From: Gnetum montanum
Taxonomy: Eukaryota; Streptophyta; Gnetopsida; Gnetales; Gnetaceae
Reading direction: 5' to 3'
Length of the DNA stretch: 62,000 nucleotides
Assembly: GCA_015680685.1 (NCBI GenBank)
Contig: MNCI01002011.1
Location: 680,554-742,553, forward strand
Part shown: one piece after another, positions 24,015 through 35,842 of the stretch
Layout: every line of letters begins with the position of its first letter
Position numbering within the stretch: the stretch's first letter is position 1
Program-made: the position numbers and the translations under genes
The notes under the pieces: generated by a model
Told to the model about the DNA's origin: nothing
Seen by the model: the letters and a program-made list of their open reading frames with translations, nothing else
Database searches by the model: none

Positions 24015-24245
24015 GTAGTTATCATTTATAGTAAGTATGGTATGGACTATAGCCACAAAACCCATCCATTTACTATAAATAGTAAATGGAATTTTGTGAC
24101 TATGCTTGCATTGGTTGATGGTCATCTACTTTCAATGTAGTTATCACTTATAGTAAGTTTGGTATGGACTACAGCCACAAAACTGATCTATTTACTATAA
24201 ATAGTAAATAGTTTTTTATGACTATGATGGCACCATCCTTACTAT
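24015..24245. repeat. 122-bp tandem duplication, each unit with a strong hairpin
   Basis: Units start at 24015 and 24137 with GTAGTTATCA.TTATAGTAAG. Each contains a 10-bp-stem, 4-base-loop perfect hairpin: 24066-24089 (stem CCATTTACTA) and 24188-24211 (stem CTATTTACTA). The stem change C to T on one arm is matched by G to A on the other, so both copies stay paired. An upstream ATTTATAGTAA can alternatively pair with TTACTATAAAT in the hairpin. Confidence 0.75.
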
Positions 24246-24779
24246 GCTAGCATTGGTGGTGACTACACTCACTATTGTTGGAAAAAATGGAAACTCCAAC
24301 AATTCTAACATTGCACTTCTACTTAGCTCTTGGTGGTAATTATGTTGGTTATTATAGTAGCCTTGTCTACTGTAGCTACTGTGTCTACTGAAAAATGGCT
24401 CCAGCGTAGTTGGGGCTATACCCCTAAAAGAACCCATGGAAATGCTAATTTTAGCCATTCCCAAGGCATTTTCAACCTTTCCAAGTCCAAATCTAAACAT
24501 GAGGTACATTTTTCTACTTAAGCAGTGAAGTAATAACAACTTTTAAAGCATTTTTTGGCCTCAAAAAGTTAAAGTATGTAAGATTGTAGCTCATGGACTA
24601 CATATCTTATATTTACAATGAATCCTTACCTCAAGTTGGGAAATGAAGGTTACAACATGAATTTTTTGTGGTGTTTCAAAAAAGTAGCTAGAAACCATGT
24701 ATTTATTATATGAAAATGAGCATAAACACTATAATGTTGTGCCATAAAAACTACATGTGCCAATGTAGACTAAAAGTAT
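24246..24779. other. No gene seen
   Basis: Open frames on both strands at 24222-24539 lack recognisable domains and overlap each other; I treat them as chance. Confidence 0.4.
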
Positions 24780-25190
24780 TGAAGGTAAAATAAACTAATT
24801 ATAGGGATGTAGCTAGTAATTTGGAAAAATTCATGGTAGATTACCATTATGTGCAAGAACAAGAAAAATTATTTGACATTGAAAGAAACAAATTTCAAGC
24901 TTGGTACATTAAGGCTAATAAGCTTTTCCCATAGTTATGCCCTTGGAAATTGCCAATAATAGTAAACCTTGTCAATTTGACATGGACTATAAATGATCCT
25001 ATGATGAATGAAGAGAATCTATGAGTATTACTAAGCTACTTTCACATAAAAGAACTAGTAAATTTAGGTAAGCAATTGATGCAGGGAGAACCACCACTTC
25101 TAGGAACAACATAAAGATTTACATTGAGCATTTTTGAAGATCCTATAATTTTTAGTAAATCTTGTAATATGTTTAGATGTTTTTATCTTT
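24780..25190 (+). pseudogene. Unidentified broken open frame
   Basis: One plus frame stays open for about 130 codons apart from four stops: NYRDVASNLEKFMVDYHYVQ, FDIERNKFQAWYIKANKLFP, LPIIVNLVNLTWTINDPMMN, ELVNLGKQLMQGEPPLLGTT. The amino-acid make-up looks protein-like, not merely A+T-driven. I cannot place it in a family; a retroelement gag-like region or a host pseudogene fragment are both possible. Confidence 0.25.
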
Positions 25191-26544
25191 ATTTTTTTAA
25201 TTTACTTAGATAAATAATATAATGCAACATTCAAGGCAAGTTAATTAATTAATTTTTATAATTTATTCACTCAAGTCACCTGCATAATTTTGTAACAAAT
25301 TCTATCCTGCTTTTGTTTACCTCAAGAATAATTTTCTAGTCAATTATGGAGGCATGATGAATATTAAAGAAGTCAAATGTGGCATCACACCTACTATATT
25401 GTAGCTATGATATAATTTGGATTTGATACGATATCATAGATATGATGTATTTGAGATTGGTAATGCCTATAAATACTATCCAACCATTGTACTTAATGCA
25501 TCTTTTCAGTCATAGCTAAGGTAGATTATTGCAATTTATTTCTGCAAATTTAGAACTACTTAGTGAATACCTACAATATGGTTTGGAGTGATTGCATAGA
25601 ATCTTTATTTGAGTGAAAGATGCATGGACATATTTTATGATCAAAAGTAAAAGATCAATACTTTTTTTTTATCATTGTAACATATCACTTAGCATTGATT
25701 TACTTTCCAATATTATTTACATTTTCATTGTATATTAGTAACTTAGAAAAATAAGTACAATTAGTTTTAAGTATAATGTATAATTGTCTAGTAATCTAGT
25801 CATAATATTGCTTGATTTGTCTAATAGTGAATTACTTGGTAATCCTAGTCATGGTCATACCAATCCAAGATGTGTATGGTAAGCTAGGACTATATGCTTA
25901 TCACTATTAAGCTAGCACAAGATTTTATGTTTATTGTTTCTTAGATTTAGAACTAAATATTTAATTTAAAATTATTTACTTAGTTTTTATCATGCCAAAT
26001 AATATCAAATCATATAACTCACTATGAATTAAACTATATATATTATCCACAATTAACATGTTAGCTTTTTAGAGTATAAAATATTCATTTTTTATTTTTA
26101 TTATACAATAGAAGTTTATTTGAATAAAGTATATGAAATTTTCAAATTAATAGAGAGTTGTAATATGAATTTGGCACCAATCCATCTATATATATATATC
26201 TATATGTAATTTTTCAGGTTTTTTTTGTCACTAAGGCAATATTGTATTATTTTTAGTAAACTTTACCCAGCTTATCACATATATATATTTAAGGCATCTC
26301 TTGTAAATTTGTATCATAGAATCATAAATATAATTTTAGTAAGAATTTTACTATTTCATAATTGATTCATTAGTGTTTCATCAATTCATCAACATAATTC
26401 ATCATTATTTACTCAATTTTGGAACTTGAATGGTTAGAATTGGGGACATTTACTATTTTAATCATATCTTAGTCATTTCAAAACATTGTTTAGTGATTCT
26501 ATATTTTTTTAAAATTAGACTAGGTAGCTATGTGTAGATAAAAT
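25191..26544. other. A+T-rich intergenic DNA
   Basis: No gene seen. Contains a short TA-rich tract near 26190-26215. Confidence 0.4.
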
Positions 26545-26720
26545 TTAGTTAAATATCTATTGTGGTTTGGGGGAAATTAGCTTTATAATTTAACAAATTT
26601 TTTGAATCTTGAATTTTTACTAGAATGAATGATAATTAATGATTAGATCATCTCTCCATCATTGCATAATAATTTTATGTGATATTAAATTTATTTGAAA
26701 GCTAATATTTGTGAAAAGGT
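26545..26720 (+). repeat. Direct repeat, left copy (about 175 bp)
   Basis: Shares ATATCTATTGTGGTTTGGG and TAAATTTATTTGAAAGCTAA, with roughly 85% similarity by eye, with 28221-28394. The copies bracket the gag-protease relic at 27020-28200, so they may be remnants of its LTRs. Homology stops abruptly on both sides. Confidence 0.6.
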
Positions 26721-27019
26721 TGAGTTAAATTTTAAAATAAAAAACATAACAACTTTTGAGTTATCATCTCTCAAATTTGCACTACCAAAATTACTACAAT
26801 TTTTCATAGATTGGAAAGAACATAATATGACCTTAGATTCTAGATATTTTTTAGAGTAATATTTCTTTTTAAATTGTAGATTAATTTCTAAGATTTTCAC
26901 AAATACAAATTTTATAAATTAACGCTTTGTGAAGTTAATATAACCAAGTTGTTCTTTTCCTACATGAAATTCCTTCACTTGATATTGAAGCATTGGGTTC
27001 ATATACAAAAATGAGCATA

Positions 27020-28200
27020 AAAGAAATAGCTAGATGCTCCATCAGCTTTAATAACTCTCAGTATTTTAGCCTATGAACAAGGATGATCAAAGGCTTCCTT
27101 GAATGTAATGAACGTTGGGAAATAGTTAAAATAGGTTTCAAATTCATTCAAAATTTTAAAGATTTCATCAAATTACAAATCAAAGAATATAAAACAAATA
27201 AGTAGAATAATAATTTGGCTCTCATGATGCTATTGGCTACTATCTCACACTTCTAGCATATATAATTTTCATACTATTGCCAAAGAAGTATGGGATAATC
27301 TTCTATTCGAGTACAAGGGAAGCTTGGAAAATTAACAATTGTAGCAGCTAATCTTCCAACAAAAATATGATACCCTATAAATTAGAAGAAATGAAAGTGT
27401 CAAAGAATTATTTATTAGAATATATGATAACTTACAAAAAATAGATTACTATGGCTATGGATATGCCAACAAGCAATAGGTTTAGAAATTTGTTCAAGCT
27501 CTCTACATATATTCAAGATTTAAAAACATAATGGACAACATTACTCTTTTAAAAGAACTTCAACATGCTTAGTATCAATGAATTAGTTGCTTAAGTTAGA
27601 ACCTTGCAAATTATGAAAAATAACAAACAATCTAGTGAAGTTGATCAAGCCTACATAACTAACCAAATAGAAAGAGGTTCAGCAAGAGAAAGAAACATAT
27701 AGAATTAATCTAAAAGGCAATGTCAGGGTTAAGAATCAATACCATATTGTAACTTCTACAAAAGAAAAGATCATATCATTGATCAATGCTGGACTAGAAT
27801 CATTTTTCAAATAATACATGGACAAACTTCATAAACAAAACAAGATACTCCCTCATCATCTCCAAAGGATACTCAAGAAGAAAAGCTAGGTAATTATGTC
27901 ATCTTTAATTCAATTAAATAAATAGAGCAAGATTATTGGATTGTAGATAGTGGGTATTCCATTCAAATGACACCCTATAAAAATTATCTCCTAAATTACA
28001 AAACAAACAATAGTCTTAGCAATAGCAAAATTGGAGATGGAAAATACTTAGTCATAGAAGGAATAGGAGATTATATAGTTAAATTAAATAATGGACAAAA
28101 CGTTACCATTTCCAATGTGTATTATGTTCTTAATCCTTCCAACCCTCAAGTACTATTCCTTTTAGTAACTTTAAAATTACTAAAAATCCATTACAAGTGG
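27020..28200 (+). pseudogene. Copia-like gag and protease relic
   Basis: Stop-ridden gag ends in a zinc-knuckle remnant CNFYKRKDHIIDQCW (from 27748). The protease follows: DYWIVDSGYSIQMTPYKNYL with DSG at 27946-27954, then KIGDGKYLVIEGIGDYIVKL and VTISNVYYVL, the standard Copia protease pattern. The 27967-28302 stretch is open. Nothing of integrase or RT follows; the sequence breaks into the right direct repeat at 28221. Confidence 0.75.
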
Positions 28201-28220
28201 GTGCATGCAGCTAAAACTTT

Positions 28221-28394
28221 TGTTCAATATCTATTGTGGTTTGGGAGAAATTATCTCTATAATTTAGCATATTTTCTAAATCTTGAATTTTTCCTAGAAT
28301 AAATGATGGTCAATGATTAGATAATCTCTTCCTTATTGCATAACAATTTGATGTGATATTAAATTTATTTGAAAGCTAATATTTGTGGAAAGGT
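28221..28394 (+). repeat. Direct repeat, right copy (about 175 bp)
   Basis: Partner of 26545-26720. It begins right after the protease relic, with no polypurine tract. Confidence 0.6.
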
Positions 28395-29590
28395 GTAATT
28401 CCTTATTCCAAATTTTATATTAGAAAACTCTTTAATGGAGGAAATAGTATTAGTTTCAAGAGCAATTTCTACATTATCAACAAACCCAATGATGAAGAAA
28501 TTGTAAAAATCAAAGCCTTGACTAACAGAAAATATTGCCTTAAATGAAACTTTCTCAATAAAAAAAGATACATCATAACCAACCATACTACTTAAGAAAA
28601 GCATGGACTCACAATAGAAGCCAACATAAGACAAGTGAGAAGATGATGATAAACATTCATGCATTAACTCTCTAGAAATTACATTAATCGATGTATGGAT
28701 TATAATCATATTGCACTTAATACTTATGTAATTTGAATGGTTGGACATAAGAGATTAGAATGTGCTCAATGCTTATGTGATTTTTATTATTAGATATAAG
28801 GAACTCTCACTGCTCATAAAATTGTAATATCATAGTGGTGATGATAATACCATGATAGTGGTATAGTATTAATGATGACATTAAACATGATGATGAAAAA
28901 TAAAGTAAATAAGAGAAAATAAAGATTTTGAATGTCTTTAATACTTTATAGGGTTTTGGATGTGAGAACGTTTTTAAACCAACCTTATTAACAACCTTAA
29001 AAATAATATTTTCTTGTGTATCTTCATCAATTAAGATATGTAATTTTTTCTCATCATTAAAATATCTAGCCTCAAGTATAAATAATATTTTTTCTCAAAA
29101 GATCTTCATTTTGGCCAAGAGGCCAAGTACCAGTCACAAATTGATAACGCTAATAATATTTTCTCCATAATGCTCTAAGGGAACCTCTAGGTAACACTAA
29201 ATAATATTTTCATCCATAATGCCAACATATATGTTCCAAGAGAATCCACAATTTCTATGTTTATGTCTTGGTATTGTAATGCATAATGGACTAAATTCAT
29301 GTAAGGGAAGCATGCATAGAAAACAAAAATCCATGAGAATTCAAAATTTTTTTGCAACACAAGATTTATTAACAAAATTATAATGAATTATCCTTCTTTG
29401 CATGCAATCACAGTGATCTAACCAAAATAGTTATTGAATATATTGAATGTGGTAAAATGGCCACCTGGATAATTTTTATAACAATGTAGATGAAGTAAAC
29501 TTCAATTTAACATTTGCAAGATTCTCTAAAAAAAATTATAGATATATAGCATAAATTTATAACTAAGCTAGTTCATATTAACATTTATCA
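28395..29590. other. No gene recognised; short duplications
   Basis: TAATAATATTTTC...CCATAATGC segments at about 29148 and 29197, and a related one near 29078, form a diverged local duplication. The minus-strand open frame 28365-28748 begins inside the direct repeat and has no recognisable domain. Confidence 0.35.
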
Positions 29591-29599
29591 TTGAAATGC

Positions 29600-30200
29600 A
29601 AGACTTAATTTTAGTTACATCCTTAATTTTAGATGCATTGGAATTACCTTCATTTGAAGACTCTCCATTCTTCAATGTTTGAAGTTCATTGCTCTTTTCT
29701 CTCTTAGGTATTTTGCATTAGCATCACTTATGTCCTATATCACTACAATTAAAGCATTAAACCTTGGAAGAATTACTACTTCCTTAACCTTTCTCTTTCT
29801 TGAAGATTCCTTCTTGGAAGATTTACCTTGGTCTTCTTTGATCTTGTCTTTCTTCTCATGCATGTATTGTTTGTCATTTCCCTTCTCCTTTAATCTCTTG
29901 CCATATCTAGAACTCTTGGAGTCTTTACCTTTAGAAGGTTTGGGATTATTATAGCCAAAAATATTCTTTGTATCCTTGAAAGTTAATTCTAAGGTTTAAT
30001 CAAGAGTTAAAGGTATAAAGAAGGTTAACTCCTACTCATATGTTCTTTTTAATCCCATTAATAAATTAAAGACTTGTTCATACCTACTTGAACCAACTAT
30101 AGCTTGATGGAAGGCTTTGCACAGAGTCATGTAGAATTCCTTAACACTATTATCACCTTATCTCAAATAGTTGAGTTTTTAGATTCTACAATCTAGGTCC
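29600..30200 (-). pseudogene. Decayed retrotransposon gag (minus strand)
   Basis: The minus translation reads GDNSVKEFYMTLCKAFHQAI, SSRYEQVFNLLMGLKRTYE, then a lysine-rich stretch (KPSKGKDSKSSRYGKRLKEK, KKDKIKEDQGKSSKKESSRK) and a possible degraded knuckle. This order (gag helices, basic linker) fits a Copia-type gag C-terminus. No other domains adjoin it. Confidence 0.5.
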
Positions 30201-30949
30201 TTAAAATGTCAAAAACCACACCAAGAGTCTTAATGAATAAGAAAAGAAACTTGATATTTATTCTTACTTGAAAATAAATCCAAATAGAGTATAGAATGAT
30301 TAATAAGCATACATCTTAAGGATTATGAAATAAACATAAACTTCCCTTACTACTCTTTCTCAATCCCTCACAAGGACTTAATGAATCCTTTCAAGAATGA
30401 TTCTCCTCTCTCTTCTCCTTATGATCTTACTTATGTATCCAAGGTTGCATTCAAGTTATCCGTTTCTAGATTCTTTGTGATCATTTGACTTTCCTTGGTA
30501 TATGAATTTGAAAACTAGAGACATTTCAAATGTGTCGATACTATCCATGAGAAGTACCCCTTGTTTTAGGCAAGACATCCTAGGACTAGCAAGATTTGTC
30601 GTTAAAAGGTCTAAGTTGAATAGTTAAGACAATTCAAGGATCAAAAATGTCTTTTTAGATCAAGAAAGATCCCTTTCTAAGATATTCGACATACTTAAGA
30701 TGCCTCAATAGCAATATTCTCCAATCTTTAAGTAGCATTTAGTATTCAATCTTTTAACCCTCCTTACATCTAAAATTGACCCAAAACAATCCTAAAATAC
30801 TCTTAAGACCCATGAAATCACATACATACATGCACATATAAAAGAAGTTAAAACACATCAAGCTTGAGGTGATGTCATTATTACTTTTCTAGTAACATTT
30901 TGTGCTTATGATTATATAATTAAATGGATGTTCAATTTGACATGACTAA
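30201..30949. other. No gene recognised
   Basis: Unique-looking A+T-rich sequence with no supported ORF or repeat. Confidence 0.35.
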
Positions 30950-33646
30950 CCATCAGCTATGGTGCATGTTATTATGATGTTATATGTTATTATGATTCTG
31001 GGAACATTACAGTTACTTAAAGAGCTATAAAATTTGAAACAATCACACCAAGAAAAGAGCTTGCAAAAATATTTGTAGAATAGATGAAAGTCAAAAATAA
31101 AAAAAAAAATCTGAGAGTAGAAGGTTTTGTAGGATTTTTGGATACAAGAGGTAATATAGTAATTACAAAAACTAAATATCAAAAAACTTCATTAAGAAGA
31201 TAAAAAATTATCTCCATTGTACATTTTTAAACATTGATGAATCATTAGTAGATAAAGTTGAGTTATATAATACATCTTTCTTAATAAATTTGACATTTTT
31301 GGTATTTTTGAGATATGGGAAACCGAAGACTCTTGAAATTTTTGTTCCAAATTTTTTTGTTTTATCTTTTCTTTATGAAAGAAATACATATCATGGAACA
31401 CCTTTTGGAGGTTTAGCTTTTTTGATTCAAAATTCTCATCATAAGCAAGTCTAAGTAGAAATAATAGATGAATACAACTAGTATGTTTAGCTAAAAATAT
31501 TATAACAACAATATCTTTTATTTATATCTTTTTGTTACTTTGTACCTAAAGAATCCACTTATTATGAATGAGAAGGCTTATCATAGGATTTTTCATTTCA
31601 TTCCTTTGGCATGGATATTGCTAGATTTTCTCAAAGAGGAAAAATTTACATATGTGATAACTTTAATGATAGAATTAGTTTTAATTAGATCCCTATTAGT
31701 CACTTTAATTATTAAGAATTTTTACAATATGAAAAAAAAATGTATAATGAACTTGGTGCTATGACAATAAAAACTTTAACCATAGGAAAAAAACATTTAT
31801 TTAATTAGGAATAAGAACTAGATATATTGGCTTGAAATAATATCAAAAAATATACCAAATTAGGTGGCTTTACTTTTGTAGAATTACAAGGCAACTCCAA
31901 TATTTATTTTCTTCTTTCTAGCCTAGATAATGTTAGTAGCATCAAATGTTTTGAAGTAGATGAAGATATAATTGATCCAATCATTTCTATTTATAGCTCA
32001 TCTTACTAATAAATACACAACATATTAGATATTCTAGAAGGCAAAAGCACTCTAGAGTAACTTAAAAAATGAAAGATAATTTTCAAAATAAAATTAAGAA
32101 GATTTAAAATGTAATTGTGACTCTTATAAAAAATCTAATTTCAAATACATTAAACATTTCCAAACACCAAAATAAAAATAACAAACAATGATTTGATGAA
32201 GAATGTAAGATAGCTAGAATTTTATTGAAGACTTAAAGGTCACCAAAGAATATCAAGTCATATAAAATTTTGGTTTGAATTAAGAAGAGAAAAGTTGTCA
32301 AACAAAGACAAAATAGTTTATTAGAAATGATAAAGAAAGATCTAAAATATTTTGATATTCATTTCAAAATAAGAGAAAACAAACTATGCTTTCTCTCTCA
32401 ACGACATGTAAAATTATTATCGAGCTTTGTTTTGTAGTAATAATAGAATAAAATTTCACACAAAAACAATAATACATTGTTTTATTTATGATATAATGCA
32501 AGAGATTAAAAATTGCAATTAGAAAAAGTTTCTAATGTAAATACCTTATATGTAGAAATTTATTAAATGGGGAGGACTATTGGTATGAAATGCCATCTAG
32601 AAAATGTTAAATTTGGTTGTACAAATAGGGTTAGAAAAGAAATTATACATCAATAAAGAAATTATGCTCTTTTAAAAATGAGACAAAAAATATCTAAATA
32701 ATTATAGACTAATTGTAAACAACAATATTTTTCATAAGCCTTTGGAAACTCTTCTAGAATCTATGATTAAAAGATGGGATGAAGAAAATTAAATACATGT
32801 AATTTTCTAAGTAGGATTTAGATAACAACATACTGTAAATCATCTCATCACTTTAATATACCTTATTGATAAAGTAAAAGTTCCACACAAGAAAACTTTT
32901 ATATGCTTTGTTGATGTTTCTAAGGCCTATGATTCTATAATTTGAAGCAAGATATGGAGGCATTTGGAAATTTTAGGAGTTCTTAGCACACTAATATCTA
33001 TTATCCATAAACTTTACAAAGAGGTATGCATTTAGTTTACAAATAGATAGAAATAATGTTATTAATAAATTTGTTATTGTTAAACAATAATGTCCTATTT
33101 CTCTTACTTTATTTGGGATTTTGATTAATGAACTTAAAGAGTATTTGCAATTACAATTACAAATAGTCCTATCACACTCTTACTCTATGCTAATGATGTT
33201 GCCTTAATTTTCAATTCAATGAAAGGGTTGTTACAAATGTTCAATAAACTTGATGATTTTATTGGAATTTATGAAAATGTCCAAGAAACAAAAACTATCA
33301 TTTATGGAATATAAAAAATATGTATAATTTTACTATATGATATGAACTTGTAGATATAATTTCCCCTTATAAAGATCCTGGTTTAGAGTATTCCTATAAT
33401 TACAAATAGAATCAGTGCTAGTAGTAGGAAAGCCTTCTTTTCTTTAAAAAATACACAGATACAATATGATATTCTACTTCTTAAAGTGGAGATGATGTCA
33501 TTAGAGCTTGAAGTTGTGCTCCTAATATTTTGCATCTTCATTAGATAAATATTCCAAAAAAGTAATGATGGAAGCAAATAATAAAGAATGAATTCATGAG
33601 AAATTCCTATGACTTAATAAATGGAATATTTAAGAGTACATTCTAT
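30950..33646 (+). pseudogene. LINE ORF2: endonuclease and reverse transcriptase (5' part)
   Basis: Non-LTR retrotransposon with an AP-type endonuclease. Endonuclease text: HGTPFGGLAFLIQNSHH (31395-31440), FVPKESTYYE (31530), KIYICDNFNDRI (about 31640, the G-D-F-N box with Gly lost). RT text: ICFVDVSKAYDSII (about 32900, motif A) and LLYANDVALIFNS (about 33180, the Y-A-D-D box with one Asp changed to Asn). Numerous stops. The 3' part of the ORF reappears at 46375 after the C2 insertion. The clade is not determined. Confidence 0.75.
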
Positions 33647-35380
33647 TGACCTTTTGGTATGCCAAAACCTTCAAGAAAATGGAGAACAAAGAATGTTTGG
33701 CATGGATGATGTGTTTACAGGACATGAACAAGAACTTCACATCAAGACTAAGGACTCAAGGAAAAGGAGATCTACAACAAATTAATAGAGTAAAGATCTA
33801 ATGAGCCAACATGAGAACATGAATGAGCATGGGTTGAAACCAAAGACTACAAATCAAATGAAGATGCTCCAAGGATTAGAAAGAAGCCAAATTAATTAGA
33901 GAAAGCCTCAAGGACCAGATTTTAAGAGTTGAGGAGGCATCTCCAAGAAATAGTAGATGTCTCTGTTGAGAAGAAAGAAATCATAGAAAGACATCTCTAA
34001 GAAATAGTAGATTTCTTGATCTAAAAGAAGATGTCTTCCTACAAATGTGTTGTCATGTCCCCATTTCCAAATGATGTTTTTGCATAACAAAGATGATGCC
34101 TCTTCATAAAAAAGTGTTATTGTTATCATAACATGACTTGAAAAGGTAGTTGTAATTGAGACCCAAAAGGGTGCATTGTACTAATGGATGTGTCTCTTAT
34201 GGTAACCTTTGGGGATTTGACCTAAGGTATGTATACCTAGGCTTAGAGGTCATGCTAAGAGGGAGTGGAAAAGTTGGTATAGGCAAGTCACAATAAAGCA
34301 AGATAGGAAGTGGACTAGTCATCCCTTCTAGCCAAGTTGTAGGACTAATCGTGGTGGCAGCATTGGATTGCCTCTAAGGAATAGATGCTAAATGAACAAA
34401 ACCCCAAGGAACACTCTCAGAGAATGATCTAGATACACTATTCCATATCAATAAATCATTCTTTTCTTTTTCTTTCTACATTTTCCTAGTTCTTTCCTTT
34501 ACACATAATGTCGAATGTTACATGTATTTGATGTTTTCCATATTGTATTCTTATGCATAATGTCTAATATAAAGTATATTTGATGTTTTCCATTTCATCT
34601 AGGAATGGGATGTCACACATCTCTATGGAGATGACTCATTTCAAAATGAGACATCTCTCCAAAATTGAGGTAGATCTTAGGTATACATCCCAAATTCGAA
34701 GGAGACATCTATGCTAGTCATTATGTAGCTATTGCATGAATTCAATGAAATTTCCTAAAACTCTAAAGCTATAAGAAGACATAAAATTCTTGAGAATTGT
34801 GCAAGTTTTGTCAATATCAAAGAAATCATTGTCATATCTATGCTCTTGTACTCTTGTCCTTCATTGTCATGTCATTTTCTTGGTTGTATGTTAATTGTAT
34901 GTTGAATTGAGCTTCAATGACTGGACTTGTAATTGTAGTTACATTCTTTCCTTGTATCATTTATTTTTCTTGTTGCCTTGTGAGGTGGACGTGCTTCTTA
35001 CAAGAAGGCATCCATATTGATCTTGTTGGGATCTTATGAGATTGAGTGATTTTGCAACACCAAAACACTCTGAAGTGAAGCTCAGTTTTGTAAAGGTTGT
35101 GGGATCCTCTAAACCACATTTTGAGCTTATTGGGACCTTACAGGATTGAGATATTTCATAGTGAAGAAAATATTCGTACCATAGCTCAAATATTATAAAG
35201 GTTGTGGTGTCCTCTAAACCACATTTTGAAAGAAACAAAGTCCAAAGGTGTACAAGGAATCTACCCTTTGAATGTGGACTACCCAAGTTGGGGAACCACA
35301 TAATTTTTGATGTGTTTTTTGTCACAAGTTTGACTTCAAGTTGGGGAACTTTTTCAACTCCTCTTCTAAGTTTTTGATCC
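33647..35380 (+). repeat. Copia C2 5' LTR, split by a family-S LTR
   Basis: Matches the 3' LTR (45264-46374) throughout, from TGACCTTTTGGTATGCC to CTTCTAAGT...TTGATC. It is longer only because of the 567-bp insertion at 34051-34617. GAYRTC-type hexamers lie at 33936, 33956, 33990, 34010 and 34030, then 34650, 34684 and 34704. Confidence 0.88.
34051..34617 (-). mobile_element. Family-S solo LTR nested in Copia LTR
   Basis: The reverse complement aligns with 12985-13556 end to end. It begins TGTCATGTCC and ends GATGTCACA on the plus strand. Flanks are TGTGT (left) and CATCT (right). The 3' LTR shows the empty site as GACGTCTC, so both flanks can be read as a decayed CGTCT target duplication (CpG turned to TG on one side, CA on the other). 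Confidence 0.8.
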
Positions 35381-35431
35381 TAAAGTGGTATTAGAGCTTG
35401 GTACTCTTTCATTCAATGTCAACTTTCAAGA

Positions 35432-35842
35432 GTGAACTATGGAGGGGACATCCTAGACAAAGCCACCAATATTGATGGGTTCAATTTTGCCTATTGGAAG
35501 GTGAGGTTGCAAGGATTCTTCAAGTCAAGGGAGTTTGAGGTATGGGAGTCCAACCTTGAAGGCTACACATTGCTTGTTGATAGCACAACAAAGGCCATCA
35601 AGCCTCGAAGCAAGTGGACACAAGAAGAAAGAGATAAGTTTATGTATGATTCTAAAATAAAAAATTGTTTATATTGTGCATTAAATAAGTCTAAATGTAA
35701 TATAATAGTTGGTTGTAGAATTGCTAAGAATATTTGAGAAACCTTAGAAGCTAACTTTGAGGGTAGATCCATAGTAAAACAATCTAAACTTTTAGTCTTA
35801 GAAAGTGAGTATGAAAAACTCAAAATGAGAGAAGATGAAAAG
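35432..35842 (+). pseudogene. Copia C2 gag, N-terminal part
   Basis: MNYGGDILDKATNIDGFNFA, then YWKVRLQGFFKSREFEVWES, a typical Copia gag start, open for 101 codons. A TGA at 35738 follows, and the frame continues (ETLEANFEGRSIVKQSKLLV, ESEYEKLKMREDEK) until gypsy LTR T begins at 35843. Confidence 0.85.

Noticed and set aside
28365-28748. 127-residue minus-strand frame as a possible host gene
   Set aside because: It ends inside the 175-bp direct repeat, has no recognisable domain, and a sister frame at 26691-26900 shares only the repeat-encoded end.
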